A stretch of DNA of 64,000 nucleotides from the IMG/VR virus record IMGVR_UViG_3300020578_000064, positions 1 through 64,000 of that record. One strand, written 5' to 3'. Under the pieces are notes generated by a model that saw only the letters and a list, made by a program, of their open reading frames with translations, was not told the DNA's origin and made no database searches. The position numbers were made by a program, and so were the translations under genes. Origin of the DNA: a virus. Of this stretch, positions 9,200 to 16,915 are shown piece by piece. Position 1 is the first letter of the stretch, and each line of letters opens with the position of its first letter.

Positions 9200-9368
9200 C
9201 ATCCTCTGGAAGGAGTACTACGCCGCGGTGAAGGCCGGCAACGCCGACCGGGCCGCGCTGATCCTCAGGAAACTACACTCCGGCCCGACCCAGTCCCACG
9301 GGTCGGCGTACTCGCCCAACGGGGCGGTCCAGCCGGGCGGATGCAAACGATGCAGGAGGTCGATGTGA
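9183..9368 (+). CDS. Small protein with C-terminal CxxC
   Basis: This 61-residue protein has a helical start (ILWKEYYAAVKAGNADRAAL) and a C-terminal CKRCRRSM, possibly half of a zinc site. The start resembles the small proteins at 16763 and 20658 in having a run of about 20 residues built around Y-x-A-x-x-AG-x-x-x-x-A. It overlaps both neighbours, which supports translation. The function is unknown. Confidence 0.5.
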   Translation: MNNGRDILWKEYYAAVKAGNADRAALILRKLHSGPTQSHGSAYSPNGAVQPGGCKRCRRSM

Positions 9369-9661
9369 CAGAGGGACGCAACGAGCGGATCGTCGAGCAG
9401 AAGAGCAAGCTCGCGGAAAAAGTCCTCAAGGTGGCCGAGCAGGCACTCGGGGACATCGAGGCCACGATGGGCGAGGCGCCCATCCGCGACCTGATCAGCA
9501 TCTTCAACAGCTCGATCAAGGTCCACCGCGACCTGATGAGCGACATCGTCGCCATCCAGGAGATCGAGACCAAGGCCGAGAAGGAGCTGGCGAAGGACCG
9601 GGAGTACACCTCCAAGGTCGACGACCTGCTCAAGAAGCTGGGCCAGGGCAAGCAGGAATGA
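9365..9661 (+). CDS. Candidate small terminase-like / helical protein
   Basis: The start is placed at GTG 9365 because a perfect AGGAGG (9354-9359) lies five bases upstream and GTGA overlaps the preceding stop; an in-frame ATG at 9341 lies upstream of that site and lacks one. The 98-residue product is almost all charged helix (KLAEKVLKVAEQALGDIEAT, then KAEKELAKDREYTSKVDDLLKKL). It overlaps the large terminase start as ATGA. Small terminases are short, helical and directly upstream of the large subunit, so that role is plausible, but no DNA-binding motif is obvious. Confidence 0.45.
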   Translation: MTEGRNERIVEQKSKLAEKVLKVAEQALGDIEATMGEAPIRDLISIFNSSIKVHRDLMSDIVAIQEIETKAEKELAKDREYTSKVDDLLKKLGQGKQE

Positions 9662-11343
9662 GGCCCATCATCACCCACGCGTCGCAGCTGGAGGAGCACT
9701 CGAGCTGGCGCGTGTACAAGCGCGGCCTGCGCGAGCTCGAGCTCATGGAGGCGCCTAAGAGCGTGCTGCAGGAGTTCAGGTTCCGCGCGGCGCGCTCTTG
9801 CTTTCTGGCGTTCGCCGACATCATGCTCGACGGCAAGCTCCAGGTCGCCGACTTCCACGAGATCATCGGGTCGGCGTTCGAGGACGTGGCCCAGCTCAGG
9901 TACCAGAGGCTGATCGTCAGCTGCGCGCCGCGATCCGGCAAGTCGATGCTCGCGCAGCTGTTCGTCGCGTGGCTCCTCGGCCACGACGAGCAGACGCAGC
10001 ACATCATCGCGTCGTACGGCCAGCAGCTGTCGAACAAGTTCAACCGCGGGATCAACGGCTATCTGCGGCACAAGAACTTCGTCAGGATCTTCCCGGAGTG
10101 GTCCGGCTTCCACGCGGACTCGAAGTACGACATGAAGGGCGGCGGGTACATCCTCGCGACGTCCGTCGGCGGGGTGCTGACCGGCTTCACCGCCGGCACG
10201 CCGCACGAGGACAGCCCGGGCGTCGGCGCGATGGTGATCGACGACCCGCTGAAGGGATCGGACTCCCGCGCCGCGTTCGAGGAGCTCGAGGACTGGTGGG
10301 GCGAGCAGGCCTCCACCCGGCGCACCAACCGCTGGGCCCAGCTGATCATCGGCACCCGGTTCGGCGAGAAGGACCTCCACGGCATCCTGATGGACGGCGA
10401 CGGCCTGTGGGACCCGGAGGACAACCCGCGCGGGTGGCGGTGGGTGAACATCGAGGCCCTCTGCGAGAACGAGGCCACGGACCTCCTCGGCAGGCGCAAC
10501 GGCGAGTCGCACTGGCCCGGCAACGGGACGTTCACGGTCGACATGCTCCTCTCGCAGAAGAGGATCATGGGCTCCGACAAGTTCTCGGCGCTCTACCAGG
10601 GCAGGCCCGCGGCGCAGGAGGGCTCGATCGTCAAGGCGGGTTGGATCAGCGTGAGGGCGCCCGGGGACTGCCCGGAGTTCGACGTCACCTACCTGTCGCT
10701 CGACACGGCGTTCTCCGAGAAGCAGAGCGCGGACGAGAGCGTGATCGCCGTGATGGGCTACTCGCGGGCCGACAAGGACAGCATCTACGTGCGCGAGATC
10801 ATCAGCGGGCGGTGGGGCTTCCCTGACCTGCTGGCGATGCTCGAGCAGACCAGGAAGTACTACGGCGCGAGATTCCTCACGATCGAGCAGGCGGCCAGCG
10901 GCCAGTCGCTGATCCAGATGCTCGAGAGGGAGAGCAAGATCCACATCCACGGCTTCAAGCCGCTCAGGTCCAAGACGATACGCCTCCAGACCGTGTCGCC
11001 CCTGTGGGAGGCCGGCAGGGTGCACCTCGTCGAGGGCGCGTGGACGCAGGACTTCATCAAGGAGCTCACGGCCTTCCCGTTCGTGCCGCACGACGACCGG
11101 ACCGACGCGGTCGTCTGGGGGCTCACGTACTACATGTTCCACCTCGACGGCGGCACCTCTGGCGACACGCTCCAGGCGATCGTCGGGGCGAGGGGCAAGT
11201 CGGCGGGCAGGGGGCACGTGACGCGGGACTTCTCCGAGCTGAAGGGCGGCAAGCGCGAGCTGCTGTCGTACGGCGAGAGGTCGCTGTACTTCGGGAAGGG
11301 CGGCAAGCGCGGCGGGCTTACGTTCGACACCGGCATGGACTAG
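9658..11343 (+). CDS. terL: Terminase large subunit
   Basis: This 561-residue packaging motor has an ATPase domain with Walker A APRSGKS (about residues 90-96), then SYGQQLSNKFNR, and Walker B MVIDDP with Asp195-Asp196. The C-terminal nuclease domain starts near residue 343 with YLSLDTAFSEK (Asp349 a likely metal ligand) and continues through a second acidic region FVPHDDRTDAVVWGL. It cuts concatemeric DNA and drives it into the prohead at the portal. The order small protein, TerL, PhoH is compact, with ATGA overlap upstream. The last 70 residues are basic and Gly-rich, beyond the usual nuclease end. Confidence 0.93.
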   Translation: MRPIITHASQLEEHSSWRVYKRGLRELELMEAPKSVLQEFRFRAARSCFLAFADIMLDGKLQVADFHEIIGSAFEDVAQLRYQRLIVSCAPRSGKSMLAQLFVAWLLGHDEQTQHIIASYGQQLSNKFNRGINGYLRHKNFVRIFPEWSGFHADSKYDMKGGGYILATSVGGVLTGFTAGTPHEDSPGVGAMVIDDPLKGSDSRAAFEELEDWWGEQASTRRTNRWAQLIIGTRFGEKDLHGILMDGDGLWDPEDNPRGWRWVNIEALCENEATDLLGRRNGESHWPGNGTFTVDMLLSQKRIMGSDKFSALYQGRPAAQEGSIVKAGWISVRAPGDCPEFDVTYLSLDTAFSEKQSADESVIAVMGYSRADKDSIYVREIISGRWGFPDLLAMLEQTRKYYGARFLTIEQAASGQSLIQMLERESKIHIHGFKPLRSKTIRLQTVSPLWEAGRVHLVEGAWTQDFIKELTAFPFVPHDDRTDAVVWGLTYYMFHLDGGTSGDTLQAIVGARGKSAGRGHVTRDFSELKGGKRELLSYGERSLYFGKGGKRGGLTFDTGMD

Positions 11344-11348
11344 CCGCC

Positions 11349-11356
11349 GGGTAAGA
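11349..11356 (+). promoter_or_regulatory. GGGTAAGA box, candidate promoter element
   Basis: GGGTAAGA lies 28 bases before the first possible start of the phoH-like gene. The same box recurs at similar distances upstream of several other genes (see findings). The -10-like reading is inference. Confidence 0.35.
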
Positions 11357-11384
11357 CCGCCGCTGGACTCCGAACAGGGGAGCC

Positions 11385-12185
11385 ATGTATGGCACAGACC
11401 AAGGGGGTGATCCGCATGATCGCCTAGAGTTCGTCCTAGTCGAATCTCGAACCTTTGTCGCGAACAACCTAATGCCAACCGCAAGAGAGAAACGCAAAGT
11501 ACGGCGCCAGATGGAAGACGTCGTCCACCGCGAGCGCGGTATGGACCTCACCCCCTTCAGGGCTATGACCTGGAGGCAGGACGAGTTCTGGAACACGATG
11601 GGCAAGAACGCCGTCACGCTGGCCCACGGCCACGCCGGCACCGGGAAGACCCTCCTGGCCCTGTGGAAAGGAATGACGCTCGTCCAGCAGGGGGAGGTGG
11701 AGAGAGTGGTCTACATCCGGAGCGATGTGGGCGTGGAATTCCAACGTGGCCGGGGCGCGCTGCCCGGCGACTTCAACGAGAAGGTGAGGCCGCTGCTCGG
11801 CCCGGTGCTCGACAACCTGCCCGTCATGATGCGCAACCAGGGCGCCGCGGACTACGTGATCTCGAAGGGGATCATCGAGCCCGTGCTGCTCGAGGACGTC
11901 CGCGGGAGGTCCTTCAACGACTGCTTCATCGTGGTCGACGAGGCGCAGAACATGCTCCCGTCCCACGTCAAGACGTGCCTGACCCGGCTGGGGCAGGAGT
12001 CGCGGATGGCGATCGTTGGGGACACCAAGCAGTCCGACCTGGAGGTGTTCCGCCGGGACAACGGGCTGCTCGACGCCGTGTACCGCCTCAGGGACATGCG
12101 CGACGTTGGCATCGTCCAGTTCGAGAAGGAGGACATAGTGAGAAACTCGGTGATCGCGCACATCCTCGACAGATACGATGACTAG
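11385..12185 (+). CDS. phoH: PhoH-like ATPase
   Basis: The P-loop ATPase core is clear: Walker A GHAGTGKT (about residues 82-89), RSDVGVEFQRGRGALPGDF, Walker B FIVVDEAQN (Asp185-Glu186) and sensor MAIVGDTKQSDL. PhoH proteins are common in cyanophages; the biochemical role is unsettled, with RNA-related ATPase activity suspected. The start at 11385 has GGGGAG only two bases away. An in-frame ATG at 11472, giving MPTAREKRKVRRQ, looks more like a natural N-terminus and would make about 237 residues. A 12-codon frame (11389-11427) overlaps the long leader and has better ribosome-site spacing. The gene overlaps the first kinase-like gene. Confidence 0.88.
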   Translation: MYGTDQGGDPHDRLEFVLVESRTFVANNLMPTAREKRKVRRQMEDVVHRERGMDLTPFRAMTWRQDEFWNTMGKNAVTLAHGHAGTGKTLLALWKGMTLVQQGEVERVVYIRSDVGVEFQRGRGALPGDFNEKVRPLLGPVLDNLPVMMRNQGAADYVISKGIIEPVLLEDVRGRSFNDCFIVVDEAQNMLPSHVKTCLTRLGQESRMAIVGDTKQSDLEVFRRDNGLLDAVYRLRDMRDVGIVQFEKEDIVRNSVIAHILDRYDD

Positions 12186-12951
12186 GGCCGACAGGTACAC
12201 AACCGCGTTCGGCGACGGGTCCCGGGAGGTTCTCGGGGCCCTTTTCGACTTCGCCGCGTGCGAGAGGGCCGACGGGTCCCGCTACGGGATCGCCGACGGC
12301 AGGCAGTGCAGGAAGGGCCGCGAGGTCGACATCGAGGGGGCCGAGTGGGAGTACCTCACGAAGGGTAACTACGGGGCCGTCGAGATCGACCGCAAGCAGG
12401 GGCTGATCCGCAAGACCAACGTGCCCGGCCGCAGCTTCGGCGAGCACGAGGCCGAGCTGCAGAAGATCATGGGCGACGCGGGCCACAGCCCCAAGCTCCA
12501 CAGGGCCTCCGACAGCGAGATCGTCATGGACCTGGCGCCCGGGCGGACGATCTGGAAGGACTACAGGCCGTCCGAGGGCGAGAAGGGCGTGAGGTTCAAC
12601 GAGGCGCAGGCCACGGCGGCGGCGAAGGCCGTGCTGTTCCTGCACCGCAAGGGCTTCTACCACGGCGACATGCACAGCCTGCAGTGGATGGTCGACGGCG
12701 ACAGGCCGATGCTGATCGACTTCGGGCTGAGCGGCCGGACGTCCGGCGACCCGAGGAGGGCGCTGCAGGACTGGACCAAGGGCGCGCAATTCATGAACCT
12801 GGACGCCGTCGGCGGCGAGGGCGGCAGGCGCGTCCGGGACTACGTCGAGCGGTACGGGGAGGCCGGGGCGTCGAAGCCGGCGAAGGACCGGCAGGCCAAG
12901 CAGGAGCAGGTCGCCAGGGAGTACCTGGACTGGGTCGGCTCGCTCGGGTAA
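12178..12951 (+). CDS. Tagged protein-kinase-like protein 1
   Basis: This is a 257-residue protein. Residues 24-47 are the two-cysteine module (DFAACERADGSRYG, then RQCRKG). Residues 58-200 have a protein-kinase-like layout: glycine loop TKGNYGAV (61-68), Lys79 in LIRKT, EHEAEL for the helix-C Glu, catalytic-loop HGDMHSLQ (162-169) and metal-binding DFG (181-183). The Asn that normally follows the catalytic Asp by five positions is Gln169, so activity may be altered. The fold resembles RIO/small-molecule-kinase-type catalytic cores. It is the first gene of the tagged cassette and overlaps phoH. The target is unknown; a role as a host-takeover effector is inference. Confidence 0.75.
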   Translation: MTRADRYTTAFGDGSREVLGALFDFAACERADGSRYGIADGRQCRKGREVDIEGAEWEYLTKGNYGAVEIDRKQGLIRKTNVPGRSFGEHEAELQKIMGDAGHSPKLHRASDSEIVMDLAPGRTIWKDYRPSEGEKGVRFNEAQATAAAKAVLFLHRKGFYHGDMHSLQWMVDGDRPMLIDFGLSGRTSGDPRRALQDWTKGAQFMNLDAVGGEGGRRVRDYVERYGEAGASKPAKDRQAKQEQVAREYLDWVGSLG

Positions 12952-12994
12952 ACCCTACGAGGCGGGCTCCCGTCCCGCGTTAAAGCAGACGACC

Positions 12995-14263
12995 ATGAGA
13001 AAGGATCGCTTCACCGACGAGGCGCTGCGCAACGCGCGGGCGCTCGCCGAATTAAAGATGCAGGACTCGGAGCAGTTCTCCGAGGCTTACGACTTCGCCC
13101 GCTGCCAGCGCCCGGACGGCAGCTTCTACGGCACCAGCGGCCAGTGCCGCAAGGGCACCGAGGCCGGCGCGGCGCCCCCGCGCGAGGGCACCGGCGCGCG
13201 CGGTGGTCGGGTCGCAGCCGAGAAGGCCAAGGCCGAGGGCAAGAAGGGTGTGGAGATCCGCAAGGCGCGGCGTGAGGGCACCAAGGCCGCGGTAGAGGCT
13301 GCCCGCGCGGCGGGAGGCGCCAAGACGTCGGCCAAGAATGCTCGCGCGCGCATGCTCAAGGACGAGCTGAGCAAGATCAGGGACAGACTCAAGGGCAAGT
13401 CCCCCGAGGAGATCAACAGGGCCATCGCCGAGGCATCCAAGCGCGCGAGCGCGCGCGCCGCGGCCGGAGAGGGCAAAGCTGCCAAGAAGGCCCCAGTCAG
13501 GGTGGGCAAGACCGGCGAGCGCGCCGAAAATGTGAGATCCAGGGCCCAGGAGGCCTACAATAAGGCGCGCGCGATCGGCAAGAGGGAGGCCGAGGCCGTC
13601 GCCAGGCTGAGGAAGGACCCGCAGAACAAGGACCTCCTCCGCCAGGTGCAGATGCTCCGTACCGAGCGGGCGAACGAGGACGCCAGGTACAACAGCCTCA
13701 CCAAGAAGGCCAAGAAGCTCGAGAGGGAGCAAGGCAAGGCCCCGATCATCAAGGAACGCGCCGAGCGGACCGAGACGGCGAAGATGGGCCGCACGGCGAG
13801 CCAGCTGACGCCGAAGGAGCAGGCCGCCCGGGCCGAGCGCCAGAAGGCGAACGAGGCCAACCGCCAGGCCCAGGCGGGCGCGGCCGGTGCGGCGAGACGG
13901 GCGGGCTCTGACGCTAAGCGCGAGGAGCGCCGCCAGCGCGACAACGAGCTCCGCGGGATGATCCGCGACAAGATGGCCGACCAGAGGGGCCGCAAGGGCG
14001 AGCTCGACAGGCTCGAGCGGGCGTACAAGGACCAGGCCAGGAAGGTCAAGGCCGAGCCCACCAAGGAGGGCAAGGCCCGCCTTAAGGAGGTCGCGCGCCA
14101 GCTCCGCGAGCGGGAGCGCTTCTTCAATCGCGGCGAGCGCGAGCTCGAGAAGATGGGCCGCGAGCGCATGCGCATCGCCCAGCAGAACGAGCGCGAGCGC
14201 ATGACCCCTGCCCAGCGCGCCGAGGCGGCACGCGTCCGCAAGATCATCAAGGAGCGCGGCTGA
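12995..14263 (+). CDS. Tagged, very basic coiled-coil protein
   Basis: This is a 422-residue protein. The two-cysteine module is at about residues 33-54 (YDFARCQRPDGSFYGTSGQC, then RKG). The rest is Ala/Lys/Arg/Glu-rich helix, including KAKAEGKKGVEIRKARREG and KKAKKLEREQGK, with long predicted coiled coil and a strong positive charge that could bind nucleic acid. No enzyme motif is visible. Its composition would suit an internal virion protein packed with DNA, but that is inference. It starts 43 bases after kinase-like gene 1, the largest gap in this part of the cassette, and 1 base before the next tagged gene. Confidence 0.7.
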   Translation: MRKDRFTDEALRNARALAELKMQDSEQFSEAYDFARCQRPDGSFYGTSGQCRKGTEAGAAPPREGTGARGGRVAAEKAKAEGKKGVEIRKARREGTKAAVEAARAAGGAKTSAKNARARMLKDELSKIRDRLKGKSPEEINRAIAEASKRASARAAAGEGKAAKKAPVRVGKTGERAENVRSRAQEAYNKARAIGKREAEAVARLRKDPQNKDLLRQVQMLRTERANEDARYNSLTKKAKKLEREQGKAPIIKERAERTETAKMGRTASQLTPKEQAARAERQKANEANRQAQAGAAGAARRAGSDAKREERRQRDNELRGMIRDKMADQRGRKGELDRLERAYKDQARKVKAEPTKEGKARLKEVARQLRERERFFNRGERELEKMGRERMRIAQQNERERMTPAQRAEAARVRKIIKERG

Positions 14264-14264
14264 C

Positions 14265-15137
14265 ATGGCGCGAGTCCACGACAGCATCTTCGACAACTTC
14301 AGCGAGGAGGCGCTCGAGGCGCTGGACTTCGCCCGCTGCCAGCGGGCCGACGGCTCGTTCTACGGGACGTCGGGCCAGTGCCGCAAGGGCAAGGAGGCGG
14401 GCGACAAGCCGGCCGAGCAGACGAGGGCCAAGGCGACGAAGTCCGGCGGAGTGAGCAACGAGCAGGCGATGAAGCTCCGCGCCTCCCTCACCAAGCAGAT
14501 CGGCGACGCCGCGAAGTCGGGCGATCTGGGCAAGACCAACAACCTGATGCAAGCCCTCGCGGCCGTCGAAGGCCAGCTCAAGGCCAGGGGCGTCAATCTT
14601 TCCGGCGGCGGGGCAATGGCCGACGCCAAGGCCGACCGGATGTCCGTGCTCAAAGAGCGAATCGCCGCCGCCAAGGCGTCCGGCGACAAGAAGAAGCTGA
14701 AAGATCTACGGAACGAACTCCAGGGCCTGCAACGCAACGCGAAGGTCGAGGCCGAAGCCCGGCGCACCGGCCGGACGTTCGACGACGTGGCCCGCGAGCG
14801 AGCCGCCAGGGCGGACGCCAAGATCAAGGCACGCATCGCGGCCAGGTATCCCCGGATGTTCGCAAACAAGCCAGGGGCGGCCAAGGGCGGCGCAATGGCC
14901 GACGCCAAGGCCGGCGAGCGCGAGGTCGCCCGCGGCGAGAAGTTCATCGGCCGCGCCCGCGCCGCGATGAAGAGGCTCTCCAACGAGCGCAACGTCGCCC
15001 AGATGCGCCTGCAGATCGGCCGCGTGAACCAGATCGACGAGGCCATGAAGCGCCTCAGGAAGAAGGCCGAGCAGGTCGGCGGGCGGCTCGACGAGCTGAC
15101 CGGCACCAAGGGCCAGGGCAAGTACTACGTGAGCTGA
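14265..15137 (+). CDS. Tagged helical protein with internal repeats
   Basis: This is a 290-residue protein. The two-cysteine module is at about residues 21-42 (DFARCQRADGSFYGTSGQCR, KG). The body is basic helix with three related segments of about 30 residues (LTKQIGDAAKSGDLGK, LKERIAAAKASGDKKKLKDL, LQIGRVNQIDEAMKRLRKKA). The phrase GAMADAKA occurs twice and is encoded by an exact 22-base repeat, so the gene grew by internal duplication. There is no recognised domain. It overlaps the next gene by one base. Internal virion or DNA-binding function is possible but not shown. Confidence 0.7.
   Translation: MARVHDSIFDNFSEEALEALDFARCQRADGSFYGTSGQCRKGKEAGDKPAEQTRAKATKSGGVSNEQAMKLRASLTKQIGDAAKSGDLGKTNNLMQALAAVEGQLKARGVNLSGGGAMADAKADRMSVLKERIAAAKASGDKKKLKDLRNELQGLQRNAKVEAEARRTGRTFDDVARERAARADAKIKARIAARYPRMFANKPGAAKGGAMADAKAGEREVARGEKFIGRARAAMKRLSNERNVAQMRLQIGRVNQIDEAMKRLRKKAEQVGGRLDELTGTKGQGKYYVS
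14613..14913 (+). repeat. 22-base exact direct repeat inside a tagged gene
   Basis: The same 22 bases, beginning GCAATGGCCGACGCC, occur at 14613-14634 and 14892-14913 in the same reading frame. Each contains an ATG, so both could be relics of former start codons or sites of slipped recombination. Confidence 0.85.
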
Positions 15138-15556
15138 TGAACAACTTCGGACGCATCAACCCAGAGGCCCTCGAGTGGGCCGAGAACCCGGAGTGGGCCG
15201 AGAAGTACGGGGACATCGACTTCCGCCCGCCCCAGTCCGTCGCGGACGCGGCGGCCCGCGGGCTCGAGCTGCGCAAGAAGACCGGCCGCGGCGGCTTCAG
15301 CACGAAGCAGGCGGCCGAGGAGGGCGTCGGCTCCGGCGTCCAGCGCGCCGCGTCGCTGAAGAACCGCCAGAGCCTGTCCCCCGCTACGATAGGGCGCATG
15401 GTGAGCTTTTTCGCCCGCCACTCCGCGTACAAGAAGAACCACACGATGAGCCCCCCGTCCAACAGCCTCATCTCCTGGCTGCTCTGGGGCGGCGACCCGG
15501 GCAGGGCCTGGGCCGAGAAGGTCAAGGCGCAGATGGACCGTGCGGATGAAAAATGA
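15137..15556 (+). CDS. Phage protein with ARH-x-AWLLWGGD domain
   Basis: This 139-residue protein starts at the ATG that overlaps the preceding stop. It carries a domain often fused to phage head proteins: GLELRKKTGRGG, then SLKNRQSLSPATIGRMVSFF, ARH, and SWLLWGGDPGRAWAEKV at the C-terminus. The molecular role of this domain is not known to me. Here it stands alone and lacks the two-cysteine module of its neighbours. It overlaps kinase-like gene 2 by four bases (ATGA), so the two are probably translated together. Confidence 0.7.
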   Translation: MNNFGRINPEALEWAENPEWAEKYGDIDFRPPQSVADAAARGLELRKKTGRGGFSTKQAAEEGVGSGVQRAASLKNRQSLSPATIGRMVSFFARHSAYKKNHTMSPPSNSLISWLLWGGDPGRAWAEKVKAQMDRADEK

Positions 15557-16761
15557 AGCGCACCCACCTAATCTTTTCGGAGGACGCCCTCGCGGTGCTC
15601 GACTTCGCGCGGTGCCAGCGTGCGGACGGCTCGTACTACGGGACCGGCGGCCAGTGCAGGAAGGGTAAGGAGGTCGGCCCGCGCGAGATGAAGATCCTCA
15701 GGGACGCCGCCGCCAAGGGCAACAAGAAGGCCCAGATAGCTCTCGAGGTGGTCGAGGGGCGGAAGAGCAAGGAGGACGCCATCAAGGAGCTCCGGGCCAT
15801 CAACGCCAAGCCGGCCGCGGCGCCAGCCGCCCCCAAGGAGGAGGCGCCCAAGAAGGAGGAGCCGGCGAAGCCCGCCAAGATCGAACTGTCCATGGACGGC
15901 CTCAAGGGCGCGCCGGACGGCTCGGAGGTACAGGTCGGCGACGATACCTACGTCAAGAAGGACGGGAAATACTTCTGGAAGAAGGCCGACGGGACGCTCG
16001 GCGGCCTCGACTACAGCCCCAAGGAGATCTACGAGGAGGCGGCCCTGAAGGGCGTGGCCGTCAAGCCGGGAGGGGGCGACCCTAGGTCGCTGGCCGGCCG
16101 GTACGAGAGCGCCAAGACCCTGGGCGAGGGCGGCTTCGCGCAGGTCCGCCGCACGGAGGACGGCACCGTCATCAAGAAGGGCGAGCTCGGGCCCGAGGAG
16201 GTCGCGGCCCAGAAGAAGCTCGAGGGCGTGGACGGCGTCCCCAAGATCAAGGGCAACGAGGGCAACCTCATCGAGATGGAACTCGCCAGGGGCAGGGCGA
16301 TCATGGATACCGACCTGCTGTATGACGGCCCGAGCAAGGCGTCAGCCAAGGCGGCGGACGAGCTGGTCCGGCTGAACCGCGACATGCACAAGCGCGGCGT
16401 GAGCCACGGCGACCAGCACGACGGCAACTTCTTCTACGACAGCGCGACGGGCAAGGGCGGCCTGATCGACTTCGGTATGGCCAAGACGTCGCCGGTGTCG
16501 GCGCTGCAGGAGGGCCTCACCCTCGGCTCGAGCGGGGACTTCAAGAGCGGCAGCATGCTGTCGGACCTGGCCGGCCCGAGGTCCGGCAGCGGGCCCAGGT
16601 CCAACGCCGGCCCGATGCTCGCCAGGTTCGAGCAGAATCAGGAGGCCGTCGCCAAGCAGATGAAGGCCGACGGCTTCGACCCGGCCCAGCCGCTCGACCG
16701 CCAGGGCATCTCGCGCTCGCAGGCCGAAAAGTACATCGACAGCCTCTACGAGGGAGTGTGA
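15553..16761 (+). CDS. Tagged protein-kinase-like protein 2
   Basis: This is a 402-residue protein. The two-cysteine module is at residues 17-38 (DFARCQRADGSYYG, GGQCRKG). A Pro/Lys/Glu linker (85-110) and a small domain with DTYVKKDGKYFWKKADG follow. The C-terminal kinase-like domain has all key residues: GEGGFAQV (191-198), Lys208 in VIKKG, Glu in the EEVAAQ helix, HGDQHDGN (285-292, Asp287 and Asn292) and DFG (306-308). It should therefore be able to transfer phosphate, though the substrate is unknown. A 50-residue partner gene follows after one base. Known families nearest in pattern are RIO/ABC1-type and bacterial small kinases. Confidence 0.8.
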   Translation: MKRTHLIFSEDALAVLDFARCQRADGSYYGTGGQCRKGKEVGPREMKILRDAAAKGNKKAQIALEVVEGRKSKEDAIKELRAINAKPAAAPAAPKEEAPKKEEPAKPAKIELSMDGLKGAPDGSEVQVGDDTYVKKDGKYFWKKADGTLGGLDYSPKEIYEEAALKGVAVKPGGGDPRSLAGRYESAKTLGEGGFAQVRRTEDGTVIKKGELGPEEVAAQKKLEGVDGVPKIKGNEGNLIEMELARGRAIMDTDLLYDGPSKASAKAADELVRLNRDMHKRGVSHGDQHDGNFFYDSATGKGGLIDFGMAKTSPVSALQEGLTLGSSGDFKSGSMLSDLAGPRSGSGPRSNAGPMLARFEQNQEAVAKQMKADGFDPAQPLDRQGISRSQAEKYIDSLYEGV

Positions 16762-16762
16762 C

Positions 16763-16915
16763 ATGAGCAACTACGTCAAGGTGATGGAGCAGTACAAGAT
16801 CGCTCGCCGCGCCGGGCGCGACGACGACGCCAGGGCGCTGCTCGAGAAGGCCCGCAAGATGGTAAAAGCAAAGAAAGTGTCCGAAGACGAGATGATCGCG
16901 GGGGCCTACATCTGA
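16763..16915 (+). CDS. 50-residue partner of kinase-like gene 2
   Basis: The product is 50 residues, starting MSNYVKVMEQYKIARRAGRD and ending KKVSEDEMIAGAYI. It is a clear paralogue of the protein at 20658-20813: both have YV-x-x-M, a charged A/L helix, then K-VS-[ED]-[DE]-E and end A-AY-[IL]. Both follow directly after a tagged kinase-like gene, and here the stop overlaps the next start (TGATG). The size, linkage and duplication suggest a partner or inhibitor of the kinase-like proteins. That is inference. Confidence 0.7.
   Translation: MSNYVKVMEQYKIARRAGRDDDARALLEKARKMVKAKKVSEDEMIAGAYI

Noticed and set aside
9265-11484. 739-codon open frame on the minus strand opposite terminase
   Set aside because: It is antisense to a clear terminase with intact motifs; its product is Arg/Val/Leu/His-rich without domains, as expected from the complement of GC-rich codons.
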